A stretch of 64,000 nucleotides of DNA from an uncultured Prevotella sp. (GCA_947164965.1 CAMUYR010000012.1:1-64000); one strand, 5' to 3'; shown: positions 45,957 to 55,559, numbered from the stretch's first letter. Notes: generated by a model from the letters alone, not told the origin. A program made the numbers and translations.

Positions 45957-47112
45957 ATTTGCTTGCTGCTACGATACTGTCTGCAACCTGTTCCATACTA
46001 AACTTAAAGCTGGCTTCTTGACGATCGGCTCTGTCAACGATGCCCATCCAGTAGAAGGCGGCAGCACCATATTTCTTGCATAGGCGTGTGATGTCAGCAG
46101 CCTGACGTCCTGCCTCCTGTTTCTGCTCGTCCGTCGACGAACCATTAATAGTCTTCTCATTGACACCATTCGAGCCGTATTCACCGATGATAACCGGATA
46201 ACCTTTACTGATAAATGCCTTGTCAATATCATCAAACAGGCGAGTCACCTCCTCGGTACAACGAGCAGTCCACTTCATATCTTCTGTATTCACCCAGTCC
46301 CAAGGGTCATAAGTATGAACTTCCACAGCCAGATGGTCCTTAGTGCCATTGGGATCAGCAGGAACCACCAAGCGTGAGAGCGTGTTGGGTGTATGAGATC
46401 CGGAGTAAGTATTAACAATCAAGTTGCGATAAGTATTCTTGCCACCCGTACCACGAACGGCATCGACGAAGTCCTGCGCATACTTGTTGATATATTCCAG
46501 ATTCTTCAGATCCTTAGGCTCACTCCACTCCGCATTCGGATTACTGCCCGTCAGCATCTCATTATAGCCTTCGAAGAGCAACCGTTCGTTGTAGTCCTTG
46601 AAGTGGGTGGCTATTTGCGACCACAGTTTCTTATACTTCTCGTGGTTTGCCTCGTAGTTCAGACTGTCTGCCTTGATCCAAGCCTCGACAGCGGCACCCG
46701 TATCATGATGAACATTGATAATACAGTACATGCCATTATCCAACACATAGTTGACCACCGTTTCCACGCGTGCCATCCAGACTGAGTCGACCTGACCTTC
46801 TGCGTCCATGTGCTGCCACCAGGTTACTGGCACTCGAATGGCCGTGAATCCCTTCTCCGCCATCTTCTTCATCAGAAACTCCTCAGCAACAGGCTGTCCC
46901 CAACTCGTCTCGTATTGATCGGTTGGTGAGCCTGGTGCAACGTTCGTGCTGAAAGCATCCAGCGTATTACCCAGGTTCCAGCCTGCTATCATATTCTTGA
47001 CAGCATCCTTTGCGGTCTCTGCAGGCTTCTCGACATCAGGTTTCGCGGCACAGCCTGTCATCATCGCTACCACTGCCAAAGCAGTCAGCCAACCATAGAT
47101 TCTCTTCATCAT
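45955..47112 (-). CDS. GH5 endo-glycanase lipoprotein (GWNLGN type)
   Basis: 385 residues with a lipobox (MMTGC, Cys21); a second Met at position 2 is an equal start candidate. GH5 residues: GWNLGNTLDA (44-53), VHHDTG, acid/base Glu185 in EGYNEM and nucleophile Glu311 in IIGEYGSNG. Sequence style is close to cellulase/mannanase GH5 subfamilies 2 and 4. It lies 16 bp after the GH5 mannanase at 47129 in a two-gene operon. It may act on the glucose-containing links of glucomannan. Confidence 0.84.
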   Translation of the reverse strand: MMKRIYGWLTALAVVAMMTGCAAKPDVEKPAETAKDAVKNMIAGWNLGNTLDAFSTNVAPGSPTDQYETSWGQPVAEEFLMKKMAEKGFTAIRVPVTWWQHMDAEGQVDSVWMARVETVVNYVLDNGMYCIINVHHDTGAAVEAWIKADSLNYEANHEKYKKLWSQIATHFKDYNERLLFEGYNEMLTGSNPNAEWSEPKDLKNLEYINKYAQDFVDAVRGTGGKNTYRNLIVNTYSGSHTPNTLSRLVVPADPNGTKDHLAVEVHTYDPWDWVNTEDMKWTARCTEEVTRLFDDIDKAFISKGYPVIIGEYGSNGVNEKTINGSSTDEQKQEAGRQAADITRLCKKYGAAAFYWMGIVDRADRQEASFKFSMEQVADSIVAASK

Positions 47113-47128
47113 CTTATCCTTTTTTTAG

Positions 47129-48415
47129 TTAAAACTTCATTCGCTCTACTTGTTCGCGGATAATAGCCAGTGTCGTCGAGTCGCTGGCAAAGACGGAGTT
47201 CAGTCCCTGAGCCTCCTGAGCAGGATCGTTGGTGTAGTCATCGCCCACCTGCCACTGTTCGTGCTGTGGCTTGGCAAAGCCTCCCCAACCCCAGAAGTTG
47301 CAACCGGCAAACTTACCGCCTTGTTCGGCATTATCAGCAACCAGCGAGAACACATATTTATAATAGCCGTCTCGTCCCTTTGTGGGAGTGTCTAACGCGA
47401 ACTTAAAACCATCGCGCGGATAGCCAAACTCCTCCATCACCAACGGTTTGTTCAGCGAATCGCAGATGGCCAGATGCTTGTCGATATATTCCTTCGTATT
47501 CTCGCAAGCCCTTGGCAGATGCTCGATGAGCGAGTCGGGCTTGGCCCATCCCCAGTTATAGGGCCAGAGGTGCACATTACAATAGTCGATGTTCTTGTCA
47601 GCACAGATGCGGGTATAGCTGTCGTAGTCGTTCTCGCAACCCCACGAGCCCTCGCTGCCAACGGAAATCAGATGGTTGGGGTCCAGCGAACGGATAAGCG
47701 CAGAAGCTTCGGCAAGCCATTTCTCAAAGGCTGGCAACGCCTCTTTCGAGAAAGCACGCGGCTCGTTGCCTATCTGCCACGACATGATGGCTGGGTCGTC
47801 CACATATTTCACACCGGTATAACGGTTGGTGCGGCTGATAATGAAACGCACATAGTCGTAGAACAGTTGATGGGCCTTTTCATTAGAGGCATATTTCGAC
47901 ATGGCCTCCATAAATGCCGGATAGCCTGCCTCGTCGGGACGTGGTTGTTTGCCAGCGCCTGCATGCTCCAGATAGAAGCCGTAGCCCCCACTCCATTCCC
48001 ACGAGTTATTCAGGTAGAGCACAGCCACCATCTGGCGCTTGCCCATCTCCTGCAACAGATAGTCCAGTCCTGCCAGAATAGTATCATTATACACGCCAGG
48101 CTCTATCTGCAGCGTGGGTTCCACCTTCGTCTTGACACCACGTTCGCCATCGCTGCCCACCAAGATGCGCAGATTGTCTATTCCCATCCGCTTCATCTCG
48201 TCCAGTTCCTTGCAGAGCCGGTCACGATTTCCGCCCTGTCCTTCCGAACCAAGGATGGCACCATACCAGAAATTGGTACCCACATAATAATAAGGTTTGC
48301 CCGCACGCACGAAATGTCCGTTCTCTACGCGCACAATGTCTGTCGTTGTCTCTTGCTTTTGCTGGCAAGCCACCATCATTGCAGCAGCTGCCAAGGTCAG
48401 TAATAGCTTTTTCAT
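47129..48415 (-). CDS. GH5_7-type endo-beta-1,4-mannanase lipoprotein
   Basis: 428 residues with a lipobox (MVAC, Cys17). It has the GH5 subfamily 7 mannanase pattern: VGTNFWYGAILGS, NLRILVGSDGE, LYLNNSWEWSGG, acid/base Glu218 in SWQIGNEPR, VHLWPYNWGW and nucleophile Glu329 in VMEEFG. This type is known for beta-mannan hydrolysis. First gene of a leftward two-gene operon with its own promoter at 48438. Confidence 0.9.
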   Translation of the reverse strand: MKKLLLTLAAAAMMVACQQKQETTTDIVRVENGHFVRAGKPYYYVGTNFWYGAILGSEGQGGNRDRLCKELDEMKRMGIDNLRILVGSDGERGVKTKVEPTLQIEPGVYNDTILAGLDYLLQEMGKRQMVAVLYLNNSWEWSGGYGFYLEHAGAGKQPRPDEAGYPAFMEAMSKYASNEKAHQLFYDYVRFIISRTNRYTGVKYVDDPAIMSWQIGNEPRAFSKEALPAFEKWLAEASALIRSLDPNHLISVGSEGSWGCENDYDSYTRICADKNIDYCNVHLWPYNWGWAKPDSLIEHLPRACENTKEYIDKHLAICDSLNKPLVMEEFGYPRDGFKFALDTPTKGRDGYYKYVFSLVADNAEQGGKFAGCNFWGWGGFAKPQHEQWQVGDDYTNDPAQEAQGLNSVFASDSTTLAIIREQVERMKF

Positions 48416-48437
48416 CGTTATTTTTGGTTATAATGCG

Positions 48438-48465
48438 CAAAGTTAGTAATTTTTTCGTAACTTTG
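48438..48465. promoter_or_regulatory. Symmetric divergent promoter pair
   Basis: TAACTTTG on the plus strand (48458-48465, for dsbD) and TAACTTTG on the minus strand (48438-48445, for the GH5_7 gene) form an inverted repeat GCAAAGTTA / TAACTTTGC with a 12-bp centre. The two -7 boxes are so close that RNA polymerases would exclude each other. Confidence 0.6.
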
Positions 48466-48484
48466 CAACGTTTAATTTGATTTT

Positions 48485-50494
48485 ATGAAAAAAATACTTG
48501 CAATTATATGCCTCTTCGTCGCTGTGCTGCCCTTATCTGCGCAGCTGCAGGATCCCGTTCACTTCCGTTCCGAACTGAAAAAGATTTCTGACACGGAAGC
48601 CGAGCTGTTGTTTTTGGCCACCATCGATGCCGGCTGGCATGTCTATTCCACCAACCTGGGCAGTGGCGGTCCTATCAGCGCTACGTTTGGAGCCGACAAG
48701 ATGGAAGGAGCAGAGACGGTAGGCACTTTGAAGGCCCGCGGCAAGGAACAAAAGCATTTCGACAAGCTCTTCAATATGGAGGTGCGCTTTTTCGAGCATC
48801 AGGTCACCTTTGTTCAGAAAATCAAGTTCACCAAGCCACAATACGCCATTGATTGTTATGTGGAATATGGCGCGTGCAGCGATGAGATATGCCTGCCACC
48901 CTCTTCCGCAGAGCTGAAGACCAGCGGAACGGTGGAGCTCAAGAAGGACAGCCAGCAGGACGATGCCCAGAATCCTCAAAACACCATTGACACGCTTAGC
49001 ACGGAAGCTCCCCAACAGGATGCTGTCCGCGATTCATCTGCCACTAGCCTGTCCTCCTCCGATCTCTGGCAACCAGTAGTAGAGGAACTTCGTGCTATGG
49101 GCGACGGCAGCAATCTCAGCGACCAGTCGCTGCTATACATTCTGCTCATGGGCTTCGTGGGCGGACTGTTAGCGGTCTGCATGCCTTGCATCTGGCCCAT
49201 CATTCCTATGACCGTCTCGTTCTTTCTGAAACGGGCCAAGAGCGACAAGCAGAAGGGTATTCGCGACGCCATCACCTATGGCATATCCATCATCGTTATC
49301 TATCTGGGCTTAGGACTGATGGTGACAGCGCTCTTTGGCTCCGACACGCTCAACGCCATGTCAACCAATGCCGTCTTCAACATCTTCCTGTTTATCCTGT
49401 TGGTGGTCTTCGCCCTCTCCTTCTTCGGATGGTTCGAAATCCGACTGCCCGATTCCTGGGCGAATGCTGTCGACAGCAAGGCATCGGCCACCAGCGGTCT
49501 GCTCTCCATCTTCCTAATGGCATTTACCCTTGTACTGGTATCTTTCTCCTGCACAGCGCCCATCATCGGACTGCTGCTGGTAGAGACCACCACTAGCGGC
49601 AACTGGCTGGCACCGGCCCTTGGCATGTTCGGCTTTGCGCTGGCTCTGGCCTTACCTTTCACGCTCTTTGCGCTCTTCCCCTCGTGGCTGAAGCAGGCTC
49701 CAAAGTCGGGTTCATGGATGAACACCATCAAGATTGTGTTGGGATTCATCGAACTGGCTTTCGCCTTGAAATTCCTGTCGGTTGCTGATATGGCCTATGG
49801 CTGGCACTTGTTGGACCGCGAGGTATTCCTGTCGCTATGGATTGCTATTTTCGGTCTCCTTGGCGCCTATCTCTGTGGCTTCCTCAAGTTCCAGAGCGAT
49901 ATGATTGACGGACAGCCACAACGCCCCATGCCCGTCGTTTGCATCATGACCGGTCTGGTATCTTTGGCCTTTGCTGTTTATATGGTACCTGGCCTGTGGG
50001 GAGCTCCCTGCAAGGCCGTTAGTGCCTTTGTACCACCAATGAACACGCAGGACTTCAACCTGTACCAGAAAGTGGTAGAGCCACGCTTTATTGACTACGA
50101 GCAGGGCATGCAGGCAGCAAAGGAAGAGGGCAAGCCTGTCTTGATAGACTTCACCGGCTTTGGCTGCGTCAACTGCCGCAAGATGGAGGCTGCTGTATGG
50201 ACCGACACGCGCGTGGCCGACATGCTGAATCGTGACTATGTGCTCATCTCACTTTATGTCGATGACAAGACGCCCCTACCCGAGCCTATCGAGGTGAAAG
50301 AGGCGGATGGCAGCACCAAGACGCTGCGCACCATCGGTGCCAAGTGGAGCTATCTGCAGAGCCACAAGTTTGGTGCCAATGCCCAACCCTTCTACGTCAT
50401 CCTCTCGCCCGACGGTCACCCCTTGGCAGGCAGCCGTGCCTACGATGAAGATGTTAATGGCTATCTGAAATTCCTGCAGAAGGGCATTAAATAA
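48485..50494 (+). CDS. dsbD: DsbD-type thiol:disulfide interchange protein
   Basis: 669 residues. A signal peptide (ending LSAQ) and an N-terminal DsbD-alpha-like domain (about 20-150, Cys pair in GACSDEICLPPSS) are followed by an eight-helix CcdA-like membrane domain (about 215-510, CMPCIWPIIPM and VSFSCTAPIIG) and a C-terminal thioredoxin domain with CVNC at 561-564. It carries reducing power from cytosolic thioredoxin to the periplasm. Monocistronic, with its own promoter and terminator. Confidence 0.9.
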   Translation: MKKILAIICLFVAVLPLSAQLQDPVHFRSELKKISDTEAELLFLATIDAGWHVYSTNLGSGGPISATFGADKMEGAETVGTLKARGKEQKHFDKLFNMEVRFFEHQVTFVQKIKFTKPQYAIDCYVEYGACSDEICLPPSSAELKTSGTVELKKDSQQDDAQNPQNTIDTLSTEAPQQDAVRDSSATSLSSSDLWQPVVEELRAMGDGSNLSDQSLLYILLMGFVGGLLAVCMPCIWPIIPMTVSFFLKRAKSDKQKGIRDAITYGISIIVIYLGLGLMVTALFGSDTLNAMSTNAVFNIFLFILLVVFALSFFGWFEIRLPDSWANAVDSKASATSGLLSIFLMAFTLVLVSFSCTAPIIGLLLVETTTSGNWLAPALGMFGFALALALPFTLFALFPSWLKQAPKSGSWMNTIKIVLGFIELAFALKFLSVADMAYGWHLLDREVFLSLWIAIFGLLGAYLCGFLKFQSDMIDGQPQRPMPVVCIMTGLVSLAFAVYMVPGLWGAPCKAVSAFVPPMNTQDFNLYQKVVEPRFIDYEQGMQAAKEEGKPVLIDFTGFGCVNCRKMEAAVWTDTRVADMLNRDYVLISLYVDDKTPLPEPIEVKEADGSTKTLRTIGAKWSYLQSHKFGANAQPFYVILSPDGHPLAGSRAYDEDVNGYLKFLQKGIK

Positions 50495-50533
50495 AATAAA
50501 GGTGGGAACCATCGATTCCCACCTTTATTTTAT
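50493..50533. terminator. Strong convergent terminator after dsbD
   Basis: A 16-bp perfect stem AAAATAAAGGTGGGAA / TTCCCACCTTTATTTT (50493-50508 and 50516-50531). A/T-rich flanks provide U-tracts for both strands, serving dsbD and the gene at 50552. Confidence 0.8.
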
Positions 50534-50551
50534 TTAATGTGTTCTCTGTTT

Positions 50552-52102
50552 TTACTTAACCACGAACTTCTTACCGTTCATAATCACAACACCCTTATAG
50601 CCAGCATTTACCTTCTGACCAGCGAGGTTGTAGCGAACACCATCCTGCTGTGCAGTCTTGACTGCAGTGATGCCGGTAGGAGCAGTAACAGTTGCATTAA
50701 CTGTATTGGTTGAAGGGTCGAAAGTAATAGTAACTGTTGAACCATTCTCCTTGACTTCCACCGTAGCGTTCGAAGATGGATAAGAAACACTCCAAGCATT
50801 ATCTTGACGAACCTTGTACTCATAATTGCCTTTATCTACATCAGCAATAGAGACTGTGAAAATACCATCGCTACCCTTTGTCATTTCGTAGCTGATTTCC
50901 CATTTTTCGTCCCCCTTGAAATTACCTCTTACATCATAAGTGTGTTCAACAGCCTCAGCATCACCGGTCTTTTCTGTTTTAACAGAAACTTCCTTACTTT
51001 CAGAATCAAAAGTAATGGTAATAGTATATTTGGCTGTTTCATCAACTTTGAAAATATAGTCAGAAGAAGGATAAGCTTCACCCCAAGAATGATTCTTAGC
51101 CACCTTAAACTTATATTCAGTGCCCTTTTCGAGTGTAACGTCTTCTTTAACCCAAGTATATATTTTACCATCAGTTGAAATCATGTCATTATTTGCATCT
51201 TCGGTATTCCACTCTGATCCGAATATATTCTTTACACCTACAACAGTCCAAGTTACCTCTTCTGCAGCAGCCTTTACCTTGTAAGCAACAATACTAACAA
51301 GTGAACCTGTTGCGTTTTTGCAAGACCAGAACTGCACACCAAAACCATTTGTATTGTATTCTGTATTCGTGTCGTCAAGAGCGTCAGCAAGTTCATTCAT
51401 TGTAAATGAAATAGAATATTCACCAATGCCCTGTATAGACAGGTCAGCAAGTTTTACTTTACCTCCAAGACTAGCAATTGATCCAATGCCCCAACCAATG
51501 ACACTTCCTTTTGTACCTCCTTCTTCATAATCTGTCGAACCTTCTATCTTGTAGGTGATAATAATTTTATCGTCGCCAGAGTAGTCTGCCAGTTGGCTCT
51601 TAAAAATCTGTCCCCATTCGTTGAACTCAAGAGATGTTCCAGTTTCTTCATATTCCGGAACAGAATAAAGTTCTACCTTTGTAATCTTGGAAGCCATGCC
51701 TTGAATAGCCAAGCCATATTCTTTCAATTCTGAAAGCATTGTTGTCTTAACAGTAACCTTAGACTTGTCTTCTTTTTCTTCTTCGATCTCAATCTCATCA
51801 TCAGTAATTTCGACAGAATAAGTTTTTTCCTCAGTCGCAGCAATGGTATTGCAAATAATAGCCCATCCGCCTCTAAGTGTTTTCAGATAGACCTGTGCAC
51901 CCCATTCCCAGGTAGAAACCTCTACAGGAGCAGCTGTAATCATGATTTTATCGCCTGCTTTTGCTGAAGCGAACACAGATTTATCAACCTGAAGGTTTGC
52001 ACCCCAATTATCGAACACCACTTCTCCTTCCCAAGGAAGAGTTTCAGCATTCACACCAACAGCCATAAGGGCCATTACAATTAAAGTAAAAAATTTCTTC
52101 AT
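50552..52102 (-). CDS. Secreted multi-module carbohydrate-binding-like protein with T9SS-type tail
   Basis: 516 residues with a signal peptide (ending VNAE). Visible modules: an N-terminal W-x-G module (about 22-150, LPWEGEVVFDNWG), a second similar one (about 155-290, SLEFNEWGQIF) and two X25/SusE-like Ig modules (about 294-390 and 395-480) recognised by the shared YEYKVRQDNAWSVSYPSS and YKFKVAKNHSWGEAYPSS segments, a pattern known from starch-binding modules. The C-terminus (YNLAGQKV, VVIMNGKKFVVK) is a type A sorting tail. No catalytic site seen. It probably binds alpha-glucan or other glycan outside the cell; it is not in a PUL operon. Confidence 0.62.
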   Translation of the reverse strand: MKKFFTLIVMALMAVGVNAETLPWEGEVVFDNWGANLQVDKSVFASAKAGDKIMITAAPVEVSTWEWGAQVYLKTLRGGWAIICNTIAATEEKTYSVEITDDEIEIEEEKEDKSKVTVKTTMLSELKEYGLAIQGMASKITKVELYSVPEYEETGTSLEFNEWGQIFKSQLADYSGDDKIIITYKIEGSTDYEEGGTKGSVIGWGIGSIASLGGKVKLADLSIQGIGEYSISFTMNELADALDDTNTEYNTNGFGVQFWSCKNATGSLVSIVAYKVKAAAEEVTWTVVGVKNIFGSEWNTEDANNDMISTDGKIYTWVKEDVTLEKGTEYKFKVAKNHSWGEAYPSSDYIFKVDETAKYTITITFDSESKEVSVKTEKTGDAEAVEHTYDVRGNFKGDEKWEISYEMTKGSDGIFTVSIADVDKGNYEYKVRQDNAWSVSYPSSNATVEVKENGSTVTITFDPSTNTVNATVTAPTGITAVKTAQQDGVRYNLAGQKVNAGYKGVVIMNGKKFVVK

Positions 52103-52151
52103 AAGCTTGTTAATTTTTGATTAGTAATATGTTAATGTTAATATTCCGGTG

Positions 52152-52159
52152 CAAAGATA
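52152..52159 (-). promoter_or_regulatory. -7 box TATCTTTG of the gene at 50552
   Basis: Minus-strand TATCTTTG followed by CACCGG, 50 bp before the ATG. Confidence 0.55.
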
Positions 52160-52219
52160 CGAAGATTAATTCAAAAAGAACTAATCTTTTTTGTCAAATA
52201 TTGATACTTTCTTGCTTTT

Positions 52220-53116
52220 TTACTGCTGATGATAGATTACAAGGCCCTCCATGGGGCTCTGCATGATGTTGCCTACATGGAATCCTTCGGCTTCGGCAGC
52301 CTTGGCCAGCTGCTCTTGATAGTTGAAGGCCATAGAGCCTACGAAATGGACGGGCAGCTCCGGATGCTGATAAGGCACAATATTGCTGCGGAAGAACTGG
52401 CGGAAGTTCTGGACGACCAGGTCGCACAACAGCGGATTGTCCAGATGCTGACTGATAAACAATGAGGTGGTGGCGAGGAAGCGGTTGGCCATCGGCTCGC
52501 GATACACCTTATTTATAATATCAGCCTGCGTCAACTTCTCCTTGGCCAGATACTCGTCGCGAATATCGGCAAACTTCGGATTCTTGAAGATGGCATTCAT
52601 GAAGAGGCGGCCCAGCACCGATCCACTACCCTCGTCGCCCAGGATATAACCCAGGGCTGGCGTGTTCTGCACTATCTCGTTGCCGTCGTACAGACAACTG
52701 TTGGCACCCGTTCCCAGAATACAGGCAATGCCTGGCTCGTGCTGGCAAAGGGCACGGGCAGCAGCGGTGAGGTCGCTATGCACCTCTATCTTCTGCGGCG
52801 AGAACACCTCGCTCAGCATTCGCTTCATCATGGGCACATGGGCTGGTGTGCATCCACTACCATAGAAGAACACGTCGATTTGCGACAACAGTGAGCCTTC
52901 GAGCACTCTGGAATTGATGAGCGCTGCCCTGGGGAATGTCGAGAGCTGCGACATCAGTTCGTGACCCAGAATCTGCCTGATGGCGTCTGGCGTCTGGTGT
53001 ATCGGGGTTATGCCCTGAGTATGAAAAGTTGCTACTACGTCCCACTTCATGGGGTGTGGCGAATGGATAAGGGTCCAATCGGTCTTGGTGCTTCCGCTAT
53101 CTGCTATAAGTATCAT
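52220..53116 (-). CDS. BadF/BadG-type ATPase, probable N-acetylglucosamine kinase-like
   Basis: 298 residues of the ASKHA ATPase fold: phosphate-1 loop DSGSTKTDW at 6-14, AAARALC, and CILGTGANSCLYDG followed by LGDEGSGSVLG, then a late VGSMAFNYQEQL. This pattern matches the small BadF/BadG/BcrA/BcrD family proteins that include GlcNAc kinases in Bacteroidetes. The substrate is not decided by sequence. It has its own promoter (53134) and diverges from the MscS gene. Confidence 0.8.
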   Translation of the reverse strand: MILIADSGSTKTDWTLIHSPHPMKWDVVATFHTQGITPIHQTPDAIRQILGHELMSQLSTFPRAALINSRVLEGSLLSQIDVFFYGSGCTPAHVPMMKRMLSEVFSPQKIEVHSDLTAAARALCQHEPGIACILGTGANSCLYDGNEIVQNTPALGYILGDEGSGSVLGRLFMNAIFKNPKFADIRDEYLAKEKLTQADIINKVYREPMANRFLATTSLFISQHLDNPLLCDLVVQNFRQFFRSNIVPYQHPELPVHFVGSMAFNYQEQLAKAAEAEGFHVGNIMQSPMEGLVIYHQQ

Positions 53117-53133
53117 ATCGTTAAAATTTTCTG

Positions 53134-53141
53134 CAAAGATA
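53134..53141 (-). promoter_or_regulatory. -7 box TATCTTTG of the BadF-type gene
   Basis: Minus-strand TATCTTTG followed by CAGAA, 18 bp before the start codon at 53116. Confidence 0.55.
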
Positions 53142-53185
53142 TAAAATAATTATGAATTATGAACGAAGAAATATGAATAATTTGT

Positions 53186-53193
53186 TATCTTTG
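53186..53193 (+). promoter_or_regulatory. -7 box TATCTTTG of the MscS gene
   Basis: TATCTTTG followed by CAAAC, 24 bp before the ATG at 53217, giving a very short leader. Confidence 0.55.
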
Positions 53194-53216
53194 CAAACAA
53201 AATTTTGAAAGTGACA

Positions 53217-55547
53217 ATGAAGAAAGGATTACTTGCCATATTGCTGGCAGTGCTGACAACGCTGCAGGTGCATGCCGTGCTGAAAGAGAAAGACCTGCCC
53301 CAAACGCTGCAGATTCTGCGCACGGAGCTGACAAGCTACCACCGCGAAATGTCGGTCATGATTATGCAGAACCGCCAACAGAACAGCGGGGTGATGAACC
53401 AGCTGATACAGACCATGAAGCAGTCGAACCAGAACTCGCTGATGCTCTATTCGCAGAAGCAGGACTATGTGTTCGACCTCACCTATGCCTGCCACGAGGC
53501 TACCGAGCTGTATCGCAACTTCCAGCGACAGCAGTTGCCTTTCAAGACCTATCTCCAGAAGACGAGTGGCGACATAGCGCGCTACGACTCGCTGATAGCC
53601 GTGCTGCATGCCATGCCGACAACGATGCTCAGCCACGAGGCGCAGATAGACCGCAATGTCTGTCTGACGCTGGCCACCAATATCCGCAACTCGCTGGAGG
53701 AGAACCGCTCGATGATGCAGGACTACATCAACTACTACAACAATACCGAGCGCCATCTGAGCCATCTGAACGACTACGCCCAGAAGCGCTATAACGACAT
53801 ACAGACCAGCATTTTCAAGAACGGCGGCAAGAGCTACTTCAATATTCTCAGAAACTGGGGAGAGCAATGGCGGGTTATGATTGGGACGGTGGTGAAGAAG
53901 TATCACCCCACCGACGATTCGCAATGGGACAGCCGCTGGATTTTCGGCTTGCTCATCTCCATCATCTTCTATGCCATCATCGCCTCGGCACTCAACTTTG
54001 CGGCTATCCGCTATGTGGTGCCCAAGCGCCTGCGCACCGAGGAGTTTATGAAGAAGCGCACCTGCATCACGCTGGCCACCACCACCGTCACCTTTGCCAT
54101 CATCCTCGGACTGGCAATGGCGCTGACCAAGCAGAACTTCGTGCTCATGGCGTCTAATCTGCTGGTCAACTACGCGTGGCTCCTGGGCGTCATCCTCATC
54201 TCGCTGCTGCTCCGCGTCAAAGGCAAGCAGATCAAGAGTGCCTTCCGCATCTACACGCCGCTCATCGTCATGGGATTCATCGTGTTTGCCTTCCGCATCA
54301 TCCTGATACCCAACGAGTTGGTCAACATGATGTTTCCGCCCATCCTGCTCATCTGTGCCCTCTGGCAATGGAGCGTCATCAGGCGTCACAACCAGAACGT
54401 GCCGCGCTCCGACATGTTCTACACCTACATCTCGCTCGTGGTGTTCATCGCCTCCGTCGTCTGCTCGTGGGCGGGCTACACGCTGCTGGCCGTACAGGTG
54501 CTCATCTGGTGGATTATGCAGCTCACCTGCGTGCTCACCATTACCTGCATCAGCCAGTATCTCAAGATGTATGGCGGGCGCCACGGACTGGCATTGAAGC
54601 CCGTCACTCAGACCTGGGCTTACGACATGATGTATCAGGTGGTGCTGCCCTCCATGGGCGTGCTCAGCGTCATGCTCAGCATCTATTGGGCTGCCGACGT
54701 GTTCAATCTGAGCGACCTCTGCTGGCGCATCTTCAAGTATCAGTTCATCGAACAGAAAAACTTCACGGTGTCTATCATCAAGATTTCGATGGTTATCTGC
54801 CTGTGGTTCTTCTTCTCATGGCTCAGCCGACTGCTCCTGCAACTGCTCCATCTGCACTACGAGATGAAAGACCCGTCGACAGCCGAAAGCCGCACTGCCA
54901 TGTCGAAGAACGTCATTCAGATATTCATCTGGGGCACGTGGCTGCTCGTCTCGCTCAGCATCCTGCATATCAGCGTCTCGTGGCTGCTGGCCATCACCGG
55001 CGGACTGTCTACCGGTATCGGTTTTGCGTCGAAGAATATCATCGAGAATATCTTCTACGGTGCCTCGCTCATGACAGGCCGCATCCGCGTGGGCGACTGG
55101 ATCGAGGTGAACGGCACGATGGGTAAGGTGACCAATATCAGCTATACATCGACCGTTGTCGAATCGCTCTATGGCGAAATCATCACCTTCCAGAACTCGC
55201 AGCTCTTCACCAACAACTATAAGAACCTGACGCGCAATCACGGCTATGTCCTGGCGGTCATCCCCTATGGCGTGGCCTATGGCTCGAATCTGCAGCAGGT
55301 GGTCGAACTGGTGGACGCAGCTGTCAACCAACTGAACCACAAGTGGATGGACCGTTCAAAGCGCGTGAAGTCGGTGGTGGGCGAACTGGCCGATTCAGGC
55401 ATCAACCTCAAGATGTTCGTCTGGGCCGAAGCACCCAAGAAGTCCTACGTCGTCAGCGACGTGCTCAACTGCATCTACGACACGCTCAACCAGCACGGCA
55501 TCGAGATACCGTTCCCGCAGCAGGACGTTCATATCAAGCAGGCATAA
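53217..55547 (+). CDS. Large MscS-family mechanosensitive channel
   Basis: 776 residues from the ATG at 53217; a TTG four codons upstream is the only extension. A signal peptide (ending VHA) precedes a helical periplasmic region (about 25-225) with coiled-coil character (Gln/Asn-rich), then a set of about ten membrane helices. The MscS core follows from about 560: ITGGLSTGIGFASKNIIENIFYGASLM, GRIRVGDWIEVNG and the beta domain VTNISYTSTVVES. It gates on membrane tension to release solutes. The gene is GC-rich at third positions, giving long false antisense frames. Confidence 0.87.
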   Translation: MKKGLLAILLAVLTTLQVHAVLKEKDLPQTLQILRTELTSYHREMSVMIMQNRQQNSGVMNQLIQTMKQSNQNSLMLYSQKQDYVFDLTYACHEATELYRNFQRQQLPFKTYLQKTSGDIARYDSLIAVLHAMPTTMLSHEAQIDRNVCLTLATNIRNSLEENRSMMQDYINYYNNTERHLSHLNDYAQKRYNDIQTSIFKNGGKSYFNILRNWGEQWRVMIGTVVKKYHPTDDSQWDSRWIFGLLISIIFYAIIASALNFAAIRYVVPKRLRTEEFMKKRTCITLATTTVTFAIILGLAMALTKQNFVLMASNLLVNYAWLLGVILISLLLRVKGKQIKSAFRIYTPLIVMGFIVFAFRIILIPNELVNMMFPPILLICALWQWSVIRRHNQNVPRSDMFYTYISLVVFIASVVCSWAGYTLLAVQVLIWWIMQLTCVLTITCISQYLKMYGGRHGLALKPVTQTWAYDMMYQVVLPSMGVLSVMLSIYWAADVFNLSDLCWRIFKYQFIEQKNFTVSIIKISMVICLWFFFSWLSRLLLQLLHLHYEMKDPSTAESRTAMSKNVIQIFIWGTWLLVSLSILHISVSWLLAITGGLSTGIGFASKNIIENIFYGASLMTGRIRVGDWIEVNGTMGKVTNISYTSTVVESLYGEIITFQNSQLFTNNYKNLTRNHGYVLAVIPYGVAYGSNLQQVVELVDAAVNQLNHKWMDRSKRVKSVVGELADSGINLKMFVWAEAPKKSYVVSDVLNCIYDTLNQHGIEIPFPQQDVHIKQA

Positions 55548-55559
55548 AAAAAGAAGTGA

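Noticed and set aside
47474..48403. 309-codon plus-strand frame antisense to the GH5_7 mannanase
   Set aside because: The mannanase has catalytic motifs and a lipobox; the antisense frame has none.
53229..54584. 451-codon minus-strand frame antisense to the MscS gene
   Set aside because: Low-complexity His/Asp/Glu-rich translation lying inside a well-supported channel gene; GC-rich third positions explain it.
54176..55126. 316-codon plus-strand frame overlapping the MscS gene
   Set aside because: Out-of-frame with the channel gene, His/Ala/Arg-rich and without start signals or recognisable domains.
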